A DNA stretch of 6,802 nt from Candidatus Woesearchaeota archaeon (GCA_026394915.1 JAPLZS010000024.1:1367-8168), one strand, 5' to 3'. Numbered from the stretch's first letter, positions 1 to 6,034 are shown. The notes: generated by a model not told the origin, from the letters alone. Numbers and translations: made by a program.

Positions 1-164
1 ATGCACTTAAGAACAGCGGAGACAATGCAGATGACATAAAGATGCACAGGATAAACTCGTCAAGAGGTATAATCTTCGCTTATCTTGACAGGAAGACAGA
101 TGACTTTGCAGGCGCTGCAGCAAAGGCAGTGAAGGAATTGAATAAAGAGATTGGGTCCATTTGA
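1..164 (+). CDS. pyrF: Orotidine-5'-phosphate decarboxylase, C-terminal fragment (partial at left edge)
   Basis: This reading frame is open from base 3 and stops with TGA at 162-164, so only the last 53 residues of the gene are in the window. They contain INSSRGIIFAY followed by an Ala/Lys-rich amphipathic helix (DDFAGAAAKAVKELNKEI). This matches the end of group 2 OMP decarboxylases, where a phosphate-binding Ser-Arg-Gly/Ala-Ile motif near the C-terminus precedes a last helix of this kind. The enzyme decarboxylates OMP to UMP, the last step of de novo pyrimidine synthesis in the cytoplasm. The call is supported by pyrB and pyrI lying about 1 kb downstream on the same strand. The catalytic Asp/Lys residues lie outside the window and cannot be checked. 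It could be another TIM-barrel phosphate-binding enzyme, but the context makes pyrF the best reading. Confidence 0.72.
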   Translation, partial: ALKNSGDNADDIKMHRINSSRGIIFAYLDRKTDDFAGAAAKAVKELNKEIGSI

Positions 165-306
165 ATTGTTGCATGGTATATTAGCAGGACTTATATCTAT
201 AAATAACTCTGGTTCAGGAAATTTTAATAATAGATTGAAAGATTAATAATATAAATGGCTGGTTTATATATGACTTAACTTCTTAACAGTAGTAAAAAAC
301 ATAAAG

Positions 307-316
307 TTTATAAATA
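307..316 (+). promoter_or_regulatory. TATA box for the unknown gene at 377
   Basis: TTTATAAATA preceded by A-rich sequence resembles an archaeal box A/BRE. It would place a transcription start near 335-340 and leave a leader of about 40 nt before the ATG at 377. The 165-376 gap holds no other recognisable gene; it is AT-rich intergenic DNA. Confidence 0.5.
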
Positions 317-376
317 GGAACATTTATCATAAATAAATAGGCTGATAATTTCAATTAAATAAACAAAGTGATAATC

Positions 377-820
377 ATGACAGAAAATCAAGAAGAAACA
401 ATGGTATTCCCATGGAATGGAAGAATAACAGGAATACCTTGGCCATTTACTAAGTTTGGAAGGTCTTTGGATGATTTAATGCAAAAGAAAGGATTACCTC
501 TATGGAAGAAAGAGTTTTATCCTAAAATTAGCGATTATGATGATTCTAATATAGGCATTCAGAGGTGTTACGGAATGAATCCTCAAGAAGGAGAAGGTTA
601 CACAGGGGATTATAAAGGCATTATAGCTGTGGATTATTTTAGAGGATTGGACTTGCCTGAGATCTTGTCTATGGTAGAGGGTGAATGTAATTATTCTTAT
701 ATCAGTCCATTTAAACCTTCCAATGTGACATGGGTAGGAGATAAACCTCTGATACTTGCTGAAACTCTTATTGAAACATTAAAAGAGGATAAAAGAGGCA
801 TTGGCATTTTGTTTGTATAA
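377..820 (+). CDS. Hypothetical protein, 5' portion of a frameshifted gene
   Basis: I do not recognise this protein. From ATG 377 the frame gives 147 residues ending in RGIGILFV then TAA. A GTG at 368 is in frame, but GTGAT there looks more like a Shine-Dalgarno core (anti-SD AUCACCUCC) 4 nt before the ATG, so 377 is preferred. The product is soluble, acidic, rich in Trp/Tyr/Gly/Pro (PWNGRITGIPWPFTKFGRS near the N-terminus), with no signal peptide, membrane segment or zinc motif. The reading clearly continues in the next frame to 1029 (separate entry), so this ORF is probably a truncated product or the 5' part of a gene broken by a one-base indel. It is visibly more AT-rich than pyrB/pyrI and uses more AAT/AAA/ATT codons, suggesting recent acquisition. 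It interrupts the pyrF-pyrB spacing. Confidence 0.5.
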   Translation: MTENQEETMVFPWNGRITGIPWPFTKFGRSLDDLMQKKGLPLWKKEFYPKISDYDDSNIGIQRCYGMNPQEGEGYTGDYKGIIAVDYFRGLDLPEILSMVEGECNYSYISPFKPSNVTWVGDKPLILAETLIETLKEDKRGIGILFV

Positions 821-1029
821 TAAGATATGAAGGAAATGAGCCTATTATTAGTACTAATACAGAACAAAACGCAAAAAGACTGTATGAGTTGTACCCAGGC
901 AGACATATTGAGGATGAAATCTCAAAAAAGTATCATATAGATTTGTTTAGGATGTGCTGTGATCAGAGTAAGAATGAGGTCTTTAAAGTTATTAACAATG
1001 TGCTGGATAATGTTTTTCCTCATATTTAA
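793..1029 (+). pseudogene. Frameshifted 3' portion of the same hypothetical gene
   Basis: The frame one base back from the 377 ORF is closed by TAA at 790-792 and then open until TAA at 1027-1029. It encodes protein-like sequence running from IIRYEGNEPIIS through RLYELYPGRHIEDEISKKYH to a VFKVINNVLDNVFPHI end. It has no start codon suited to independent translation near its beginning. Joining the two parts with one -1 shift between 793 and 817 gives a product of about 217 residues. The junction (GGCATTTTGTTTGTATAA) lacks a canonical X-XXY-YYZ slippery heptamer in the right phase, so a one-base deletion or an assembly error is likelier than programmed frameshifting. The tail is helical and contains a Cys-Cys pair (RMCCDQ). 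Function unknown. Confidence 0.6.
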
Positions 1030-1114
1030 AGAGAATACATCATCAACAGTCTCCTAACCAATTTCTAATGCAACAAAATATCCTCATTAATCACTAAACG
1101 AATACAGCAAAAGG

Positions 1115-1123
1115 TATTTATAT
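1115..1123 (+). promoter_or_regulatory. TATA box of the pyrBI operon
   Basis: TATTTATAT preceded by purine-rich AAAAGG (BRE-like) is centred about 31 bp before the pyrB ATG. The inferred transcription start lies within a few bases of the start codon, so the mRNA would be leaderless or nearly so. No Shine-Dalgarno sequence precedes the ATG, which agrees. The 1030-1149 gap holds nothing else I can identify. Confidence 0.65.
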
Positions 1124-1149
1124 GATATAACCCTTCTTTTGTTTTTAAT

Positions 1150-2088
1150 ATGGGTGGCAAGATCAATTTCAGGGGAAGGTCTATAATTTCTATAAATAAT
1201 CTTAGCAAGGAGGAGATAATATACATCCTTGAGACAGCTAAAAAGATAGAGGCAATGCCTTTTAAGAAGAAATCAGAGCTGCTCAAGGGCAAGGTCATGG
1301 CCTCATTGTTCTTTGAGCCGAGCACAAGGACAAGGCTGAGCTTTAATTCTGCGATGACCAGACTGGGAGGAAGGGTCATAGGTTTCTCTGATCCTATGAC
1401 AAGCTCATTTGCAAAAGGGGAGACTTTGTACGACACAATAAAGATGGTCGAGAACTATGTTGATGTGATTGCGATTAGGCATCCTATTGAAGGCGCTGCA
1501 AGGCTCGCATCAGAGGCAACAGAAAAGCCTGTTGTGAACGGAGGAGACGGCGCAAATCAGCACCCTACGCAGACATTGCTTGACCTTTACACGATAAAGA
1601 AAGCACAGGGAAAGATATCAGGGCTCAAGATTGCCATGTGCGGAGACCTCAAGTATGGCAGGACAGTGCATTCTCTTGCAATAGCATTGTCGCATTTCAA
1701 CTGCAGGCTCTATTTCATCTCTCCTGAATCATTGAAGATGCCTGCTTATTACCTCGCTGAGCTGTCAAAGAGAGGAGTTATGTTCTCAGAGCATGAGAAG
1801 ATAGAGGAAGTGATCGATGAGGTTGACATATTCTACTCAACAAGGATACAGAAAGAGCGTTTTCCAGACCATGCAGAGTATGAGAAAGTGAAGGATGTCT
1901 ACATACTTACAAAAGAGATGCTGAACAAGGTGAAGAAGAACATGAGGATAATGCATCCTCTTCCAAGAGTCAATGAGATTACACTGTCTGTTGACTCAAC
2001 TCCTCATGCTTATTATTTCCAGCAGTCTGCCAATGGGATTCCAGTAAGGCAGGCAGTATTAAGTTTAGTCTTGGGGGCATTGAAATGA
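1150..2088 (+). CDS. pyrB: Aspartate carbamoyltransferase catalytic chain
   Basis: It condenses carbamoyl phosphate with L-aspartate to give N-carbamoyl-L-aspartate, the committed step of pyrimidine synthesis, as catalytic trimers that assemble with PyrI. At 312 residues it has family length. Visible landmarks are the carbamoyl-phosphate loop STRTR (58-62, within FFEPSTRTRLSF), the loop supplied by the neighbouring subunit with S85, S86 and K89 (SSFAKGETLYDT), RHP (110-112), HPTQ (138-141, after GGDGANQ), R171 of the aspartate domain, the TRIQKERF segment (231-238) and HPLPR (269-273). All residues expected for activity are present. The ATG at 1150 fits the TATA spacing and gives a normal short N-terminus before the ISINNLSKEEI helix. 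The stop overlaps the pyrI start (ATGA), so the two genes are cotranscribed and probably translationally coupled. Confidence 0.97.
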   Translation: MGGKINFRGRSIISINNLSKEEIIYILETAKKIEAMPFKKKSELLKGKVMASLFFEPSTRTRLSFNSAMTRLGGRVIGFSDPMTSSFAKGETLYDTIKMVENYVDVIAIRHPIEGAARLASEATEKPVVNGGDGANQHPTQTLLDLYTIKKAQGKISGLKIAMCGDLKYGRTVHSLAIALSHFNCRLYFISPESLKMPAYYLAELSKRGVMFSEHEKIEEVIDEVDIFYSTRIQKERFPDHAEYEKVKDVYILTKEMLNKVKKNMRIMHPLPRVNEITLSVDSTPHAYYFQQSANGIPVRQAVLSLVLGALK

Positions 2089-2579
2089 GATACAGCCAGG
2101 ATAGAGACAGGCAGGATAAGGAAGACAGGCCTTACAAGGTCTTCAAGATAAAGGAAGGCGTTGTGATAGATCATATTCCTGCAGGAAAAGCCCTGCATGT
2201 AGTGAGAGTGCTGGGCCTCTCAAAGAACCTTGGAGACAGCATAATCACGCTTGGAATGAACCTTGAGAGCAAGAAGATAGGCAAAAAAGATGTCGTGAAG
2301 ATCGAAAACAAGGAGCTGACAAAAGAAGAGCTGAACAAGATAGCCCTAATAGCCCCGAATGCCTCTGTGAACATGATAAAGAATGAGCATGTTTCAGAGA
2401 AGCTGAACATAATGATACCTGCAAGGCTAGAGAACATCATAATATGCCCGAATCCTAACTGCATAACAAGGAATTATGACATGAAGACAAAATTCACCAC
2501 AATAAGCAGGGACCCTCTCAAGATAAGATGCAATTACTGCGAGAGGATATTCGACAGGGATGATGTCGAGCTGAAGTAA
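2085..2579 (+). CDS. pyrI: Aspartate carbamoyltransferase regulatory chain
   Basis: This is the non-catalytic subunit that joins PyrB trimers into the allosteric holoenzyme and binds nucleotide effectors in its N-terminal domain. It has 164 residues. The allosteric domain shows VIDHIPAGKALHVVRVLGL (residues 27-45), the typical start of the family. The C-terminal zinc domain has C121-x4-C126 and C149-x2-C152, the four-cysteine site that contacts PyrB. The ATG at 2085 overlaps the pyrB stop by four bases; GGGGG about 10 nt upstream may help reinitiation. The first roughly 16 residues (MRYSQDRDRQDKEDRP) are a highly charged extension, slightly longer than the usual N-terminus. No terminator hairpin is seen after the TAA; the next gene has its own TATA box 8 bp downstream. 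Confidence 0.95.
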   Translation: MRYSQDRDRQDKEDRPYKVFKIKEGVVIDHIPAGKALHVVRVLGLSKNLGDSIITLGMNLESKKIGKKDVVKIENKELTKEELNKIALIAPNASVNMIKNEHVSEKLNIMIPARLENIIICPNPNCITRNYDMKTKFTTISRDPLKIRCNYCERIFDRDDVELK

Positions 2580-2587
2580 TTTGAATA

Positions 2588-2597
2588 AATTTAAATA
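2588..2597 (+). promoter_or_regulatory. TATA box of the methyltransferase-kinase gene
   Basis: AATTTAAATA lies about 28 bp before the ATG at 2621, so transcription would start at or next to the start codon. The downstream gene therefore looks like a separate, leaderless transcription unit rather than the end of the pyr operon, although read-through is possible. Confidence 0.55.
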
Positions 2598-2620
2598 AGC
2601 AATGCCTTTATTCTTATGTC

Positions 2621-3772
2621 ATGATATTATACCAACCTCGAGAAGACTCATATCTTCTTGCGAAATATGTGAAGGAGCACGCCTTTGGAAAGGTACTTGA
2701 GATAGGCACAGGCTCTGGCATACAGGCTATAACAGCAGCAAAGCAGAAGAGAGTGAAAAGTGTGCTTGCTGTTGACATACAGAAGGCTGTTGTAGAGCAC
2801 TGCAAAAACATGATAAGATCAAAGAAGATAAGTTTCAGACAGAGCGATCTCTTTGAGAATGTTTCTGGAAAATTTGACACAATAATATTCAATCCGCCTT
2901 ATCTCCCAGAGGATATCAGGATAAAGGACATCACAGTTGAAGGCGGAAAAAAAGGATATGAGACAGTTGAAAAATTCCTTGACAGCGCAAATGGGCATAT
3001 TAATCCCGACGGCATAATCCTTCTGCTTTTCTCTTCGCTCACAAAGAAAGACAAGGTGAATTCATTCATCGCAAACAACCTGCTCGAGTTCAAGGAGCTG
3101 GAAATGCAGTCCTTTTTCATGGAAGAGCTTTATGCTTATCTGATAAAGAAGAGCGATATCCTTGTTCAGCTTGAGAAAAAAAGAATCAAGGATATCAAAA
3201 AGCTTACACGGGGCCATAGGGGGATCATATTCACCGGAATGCTCGGAAAGAAGAAGATTGCAGTCAAGATCCAGATAAAGGGGACAGGGGCAAAGGGAAC
3301 TGTCAATAGAGAATCAAAGGTGCTCAGGCTGCTCAACAAATACAACATCGGGCCAAGAATCCTCTTCTCAGGGAATAATTTCTTTGTCTATGAGTTTGTC
3401 GAAGGAGTGTTCATTCCTACTCTCCTTGAGAAAGCCTCTGCAAAGGGCATAAAGATTGTGCTGAAAAGAGTGTTTGAGCAGTGTAATCTCCTTGACAGGC
3501 TCAAGCTGAAGAAAGAGGAGATGCAGAATCCTTACAAGCATGTGATAATTACGAAAGGCAATAAGCCTGTTCTTCTTGATTTTGAGAGGACAAGGAAAAC
3601 CATCAAGCCCCACAATGTCACCCAGTTCTGCCAGTATGTGACAAGCGGAACAGTGCAGCATCTTGTGGAAGGCAGGATCAAAATAGATAAGGAAAAGATA
3701 AGAGCAATGGCAAAAGTCTATAGATATGAACCCTCAATCTTTAATCTTAATAGAATACTAAAAGAAATATAG
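2621..3772 (+). CDS. HemK/Mtq2-like methyltransferase fused to a predicted Ser/Thr protein-kinase domain
   Basis: Two domains are visible in 383 residues. Residues 1-176 form a class I SAM-dependent methyltransferase of the HemK2/Mtq2 type: YQPREDSYLL at the N-terminus, SAM motif EIGTGSG (27-33), acidic residue D52, SDLF (75-78) and the signature NPPYLP (91-96) that positions the glutamine amide. Family members methylate the Gln of the GGQ motif in release factors. Residues 180-383 resemble the archaeal predicted Ser/Thr kinases of COG2112: GHRGIIFTG glycine loop (198-206), AVK lysine K216, helix-C-like E231, hinge YEFVEG (257-262), then PYKHVIIT (304-311) and DFE (320-322) in place of HxD and DFG. 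ATP-site residues are therefore largely kept, though activity is unproven. No stop or frameshift separates the domains. The start fits a leaderless TATA. Substrate is inferred to be aRF1; the kinase target is unknown. Confidence 0.85.
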   Translation: MILYQPREDSYLLAKYVKEHAFGKVLEIGTGSGIQAITAAKQKRVKSVLAVDIQKAVVEHCKNMIRSKKISFRQSDLFENVSGKFDTIIFNPPYLPEDIRIKDITVEGGKKGYETVEKFLDSANGHINPDGIILLLFSSLTKKDKVNSFIANNLLEFKELEMQSFFMEELYAYLIKKSDILVQLEKKRIKDIKKLTRGHRGIIFTGMLGKKKIAVKIQIKGTGAKGTVNRESKVLRLLNKYNIGPRILFSGNNFFVYEFVEGVFIPTLLEKASAKGIKIVLKRVFEQCNLLDRLKLKKEEMQNPYKHVIITKGNKPVLLDFERTRKTIKPHNVTQFCQYVTSGTVQHLVEGRIKIDKEKIRAMAKVYRYEPSIFNLNRILKEI

Positions 3773-3798
3773 TCATTAAAATAAATCAATAATCAATT

Positions 3799-4356
3799 TC
3801 AGCTGAACCAGGACCATACTTTTATTGCAGATCTTGCAAAGACCATCTTTATCTTGCTCTTCACAGTGAGGTCTTTATATTTTATCTCTTTGCTATTAAG
3901 GGCATTGTCAATCTCCCAGATAGCATTCTTTGATTCACTTATCTTTTTTATTGTTGTCTCTTTCATCTCAACTTCCATTGTGGGATTCTTCATTTCCCCT
4001 CTTGCAATATTGCTTATTTTCCCATTATGAGTCTCAACAGCAAGGTTGACTTTCTCGCCGCTAGTCCTCATCAGTGTTACATTTATCTTTTCATCGCCGA
4101 ATATATACCTAAGAGTAGAAGGTATGCTGTCAGACTTCTCATTATATTTTGCCTGCGCTTCATTAAGATTGTTAAGATAATAATCAGTCTTTGTAGGATC
4201 ATAGACAGCGAATGTTACTGGCTTGAACTGGCTTATGAGAAGAAAGAAACCTGCAAGGATTGCAACAAGGAGTATTGTGTAAATGACATATTTGTTGTTG
4301 ACACTTCCATAGCTCTGGATATCATCATCCGGCTTTTTTTCATCAATATCTGCCAT
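3799..4356 (-). CDS. Single-pass membrane protein with extracytoplasmic domain
   Basis: No named family recognised with confidence. The 185-residue product begins with a charged cytoplasmic tail (MADIDEKKPDDDIQ), followed by one hydrophobic segment at about residues 23-44 (YVIYTILLVAILAGFFLLI) without a signal-peptidase or lipobox Cys site, so it is probably an N-terminal anchor. The remaining 140 residues are soluble and lysine-rich. Their last half (NPTMEVEMKETTIKKISES, then IKYKDLTVKSKIKMVFARS) has the strand-helix-strand pattern of SCP2-like domains, where a P-x-hydrophobic strand leads to a helix and then a G/K-hydrophobic strand; this resemblance is weak and by eye. It is divergent from the methylguanine methyltransferase gene and converges with the methyltransferase-kinase gene, with only 26 bp between stops. 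The start at 4356 agrees with a leaderless TATA box 28 bp upstream. Confidence 0.8.
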   Translation of the reverse strand: MADIDEKKPDDDIQSYGSVNNKYVIYTILLVAILAGFFLLISQFKPVTFAVYDPTKTDYYLNNLNEAQAKYNEKSDSIPSTLRYIFGDEKINVTLMRTSGEKVNLAVETHNGKISNIARGEMKNPTMEVEMKETTIKKISESKNAIWEIDNALNSKEIKYKDLTVKSKIKMVFARSAIKVWSWFS

Positions 4357-4359
4357 AAC

Positions 4360-4368
4360 TTTAAATAT
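4360..4368 (+). promoter_or_regulatory. TATA box of the methylguanine methyltransferase gene
   Basis: TTTAAATAT is about 36 bp before the preferred start at 4400 and only 4 bp from the start codon of the divergent gene. A start near 4390 would leave a leader of about 10 nt. Because this element overlaps the proposed initiation site of the minus-strand gene, the two promoters may exclude each other. Confidence 0.45.
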
Positions 4369-4378
4369 GGCCTTTTAC

Positions 4379-4388
4379 TATATAAATA
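4379..4388 (-). promoter_or_regulatory. TATA box of the membrane-protein gene
   Basis: Read on the minus strand this is TATTTATATA, centred about 28 bp from the ATG at 4356, which predicts a leaderless mRNA. It lies inside the 43-bp gap shared with the divergent plus-strand gene. Confidence 0.6.
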
Positions 4389-4399
4389 TTGATGTTTTT

Positions 4400-4705
4400 A
4401 TGGCAGCGAAAAGCTTTGATGAAAAAGTCTGGAATCTGACAGCAAAGATACCTAAAGGAAAGGTCACAACCTACAGATTGATCGCCAGAAAACTCGGCAC
4501 AACGGCATATCGCGCAGTCGGCAATGCATTGAACAGGAATCCACATGCTCCAAGAGTGCCATGCCATCGCGTTGTCAAATCAAATGGAGAAGTCGGCGGG
4601 TTTGCGCAAGGAACAAGACAGAAGATAAAAATGCTAAGAAAGGAAGGGATAAAGATAAAAAATAATAAAATAGAATATTTTGAGAAGGTTTTGTTCAGTT
4701 TTTAA
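4400..4705 (+). CDS. ogt: Methylated-DNA--[protein]-cysteine S-methyltransferase, compact form
   Basis: This suicide repair protein transfers the alkyl group from O6-alkylguanine in DNA to its own cysteine. The 101 residues contain only the DNA-binding catalytic domain: helix-turn-helix region IPKGKVTTYRLIARKLG (17-33) with Y25, the arginine-finger helix YRAVGNALNRNP (37-48, R38), the active-site motif PCHRVV (54-59, C55), and GGFAQGTRQKIKMLRKEGI (66-84). Because the Cys is present it is not an alkyltransferase-like (PWHRV) protein, so it should be catalytic. The N-terminal domain of usual 150-180 residue Ogt/Ada-C proteins is missing. An in-frame ATG at 4367 overlaps the promoter, so 4400, just before MAAKSFDEKVW, is preferred. 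Its stop overlaps that of the convergent TFB gene (4702-4705). Confidence 0.9.
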   Translation: MAAKSFDEKVWNLTAKIPKGKVTTYRLIARKLGTTAYRAVGNALNRNPHAPRVPCHRVVKSNGEVGGFAQGTRQKIKMLRKEGIKIKNNKIEYFEKVLFSF

Positions 4706-5631
4706 TCCTTCATCTTCTTCTTGGTTTTCTTTATCTCTTTCTCGAGATTAAGCCTGTCAAGAAGCTCTTTATACCTGTTCCTAATCGTGACTTCAGTCAC
4801 ACCAGCGACATCAGCGACCTCTCTCTGCGTCCTCTTCTCGCCGTGTATCAATGCAGATACATAAAGAGCAGCCGCAGCTATTCCAGTAGGCCCTCTTCCA
4901 GATGTAAGCTCTGATTTCTGGGCCTTCTCAAGTATCTCAATAGCCCTTGATTGGGTCTCTGCGCTTAATTTCAATGAAGATGCGAACCTTGCGATGTAGT
5001 CAGCTGGATTTGAAGGCAATATAGTTATCCCAAGCTCTCTTGTGACGAACCTGTATGTCCTTCCAACCTCCTTCTTCTCAATGCCAGATGCCTCTGAAAG
5101 CTCGTCAAGTGTCCTTGGAACATCATGCCTTCTGCATGCTGCATACAATGAGCCTGCGACAACAGACTCCATGCTCCTTCCTCTTACAAGACCCCTCTGC
5201 ACTGCAAGAGTGTATATCCTTGCAGACTCCTCTTCGACTGATTTTGGAAGCTTAAGGAAAGAAGACACTCTTTTAAGCTCAGCAAGTGCCAGCTTGAGGT
5301 TCCTTTCGATTGCAGTAGAAATCCTGTATTGCCATTTTCTCAGCCTGAAGAACTTGTTCTTGTCCTTTCCGTCAAGCTTGTAAAGATCAGCTTTCTGGCC
5401 AACCTCTGTCCCGAGGCCCTGGTCATACTGGGTGTATGTCATAGGGGCTCCTGTCCTTCTCCTGCTCTCTGCCTCGTCGCCGTCAAAATCTCTCCATTCC
5501 TGGTCAAAATCGACCATTTTCTCTTCAACGACCAGTCCGCAGTCTTTGCAGATGACTTCTCCCTTGTCCTTATTGTAAAAAAGGTTTATGCTGCCGCATT
5601 CCGGGCATTTCTTCACAAGATCTCTTGACAT
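4702..5631 (-). CDS. tfb: Transcription initiation factor IIB (TFB)
   Basis: TFB bridges the TATA-binding protein on promoter DNA and RNA polymerase and sets the start site. The 309-residue protein is full length. It has an N-terminal zinc ribbon (C9-x2-C12 and C28-x2-C31), a B-finger/reader region around EWRDFDGDEAESRRRTGAP (45-63), and two cyclin-like core repeats at about 110-200 and 205-300; the second ends with the helix-turn-helix TQREVADVAGVTEVTIRNRY that reads the BRE. All these elements look intact. The ATG at 5631 lies directly before the ribbon and is preceded on the minus strand by AAGGCGGT, a possible Shine-Dalgarno-like sequence 5 nt away, which sets it apart from its mostly leaderless neighbours. 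It is divergent from the Trm112-like gene and convergent with ogt. Confidence 0.97.
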   Translation of the reverse strand: MSRDLVKKCPECGSINLFYNKDKGEVICKDCGLVVEEKMVDFDQEWRDFDGDEAESRRRTGAPMTYTQYDQGLGTEVGQKADLYKLDGKDKNKFFRLRKWQYRISTAIERNLKLALAELKRVSSFLKLPKSVEEESARIYTLAVQRGLVRGRSMESVVAGSLYAACRRHDVPRTLDELSEASGIEKKEVGRTYRFVTRELGITILPSNPADYIARFASSLKLSAETQSRAIEILEKAQKSELTSGRGPTGIAAAALYVSALIHGEKRTQREVADVAGVTEVTIRNRYKELLDRLNLEKEIKKTKKKMKD

Positions 5632-5724
5632 GATTACCGCCTTGGATTGTTGATTGATATATTGATTATTATATGATAAAGCCTCTAAACCCCCACTTTT
5701 GTATCTATATTCTAATTACAATAA

Positions 5725-5734
5725 CTTTATAAAG
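5725..5734 (-). promoter_or_regulatory. Palindromic TATA-like element upstream of tfb
   Basis: CTTTATAAAG is a perfect 10-bp palindrome containing TTTATAAA. Serving tfb, it would start transcription near 5700 and give a leader of about 70 nt; being symmetric, it could also be read toward the plus strand. A nearer weak alternative on the minus strand (TTTATCAT, about 5672-5680) would give a leader of about 20 nt. Which is used cannot be decided by eye. Confidence 0.4.
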
Positions 5735-5787
5735 AAATTTATTAGGTTATATTTAAATGTTCTGTTTTATATATGAATCTGCATGAG

Positions 5788-5798
5788 AAAATATAAAA
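5788..5798 (+). promoter_or_regulatory. Proximal TATA box of the Trm112-like gene
   Basis: The A-rich AAAATATAAAA is centred about 28 bp before the ATG at 5822, predicting a leaderless transcript. Two further TATA-like sequences, TTATATTTAAAT (5747-5758) and TTTTATATATG (about 5765-5774), lie upstream and could be alternative start points with leaders of some 25-40 nt. Confidence 0.5.
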
Positions 5799-5821
5799 AC
5801 AAGAAGCATCACTCACTCTAA

Positions 5822-5995
5822 ATGGCAAAAAAAGACCCAATTCCAGCTGATCTGTTCAATATCCTGGCCTGCCCTGTGTGCAAATCTGATCTTAAGTACA
5901 ATGAAGGAAAGACAGGCTTTATATGCGTTAAGTGCGGGAATAAGTATCCTATCAGAGAAGGGATACCTATATTATTGCCGCCTGACATGAAGTGA
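5822..5995 (+). CDS. Trm112/UPF0434-like zinc-binding protein
   Basis: This is a 57-residue protein with the Trm112p domain layout: LFNILACPVC (C17, C20), a short beta hairpin, then CVKCGNKYPIREGIPILLPPDMK (C35, C38). The CPxC...CxxC knuckles followed by YPI-x-x-GIP-x-LLP are the family signature. In eukaryotes and in haloarchaea Trm112 activates and stabilises several SAM-dependent methyltransferases, including the release-factor enzyme Mtq2. An Mtq2-like domain is encoded at 2621 in this window, so a partnership is plausible though not adjacent. The same Pfam family contains small proteins of unknown function (UPF0434/YcaR), and sequence alone does not separate them. The ATG at 5822 fits a leaderless promoter. 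The gene is divergent from tfb and is followed 72 bp later by a tRNA with its own promoter. Confidence 0.85.
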   Translation: MAKKDPIPADLFNILACPVCKSDLKYNEGKTGFICVKCGNKYPIREGIPILLPPDMK

Positions 5996-6034
5996 GTTCT
6001 CAATCTATTTTATCTTATCTCAACAATAAAAACC

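Noticed and set aside
793..817. Programmed -1 ribosomal frameshift in the unknown gene
   Set aside because: There is no X-XXY-YYZ slippery heptamer in phase and no obvious stem-loop or pseudoknot just after the junction; a simple indel explains it better.
2013..2464. Minus-strand open frames opposite pyrB/pyrI
   Set aside because: They are antisense shadows of strongly coding plus-strand genes, hydrophobic by composition, and lack promoters or recognisable domains.
4027..4392. Plus-strand open frame antisense to the membrane-protein gene
   Set aside because: The opposite strand has a coherent membrane anchor, a charged N-terminus and a matching promoter, while this frame has neither domain nor promoter.
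4367..4399. Upstream in-frame ATG for the methylguanine methyltransferase
   Set aside because: It lies inside the promoter elements and adds residues (MAFYYINIDVF) with no family counterpart; ATG 4400 is the better start.
5042..5628. Plus-strand open frames antisense to tfb
   Set aside because: They mirror a full-length, clearly identified TFB and carry no domain signature.
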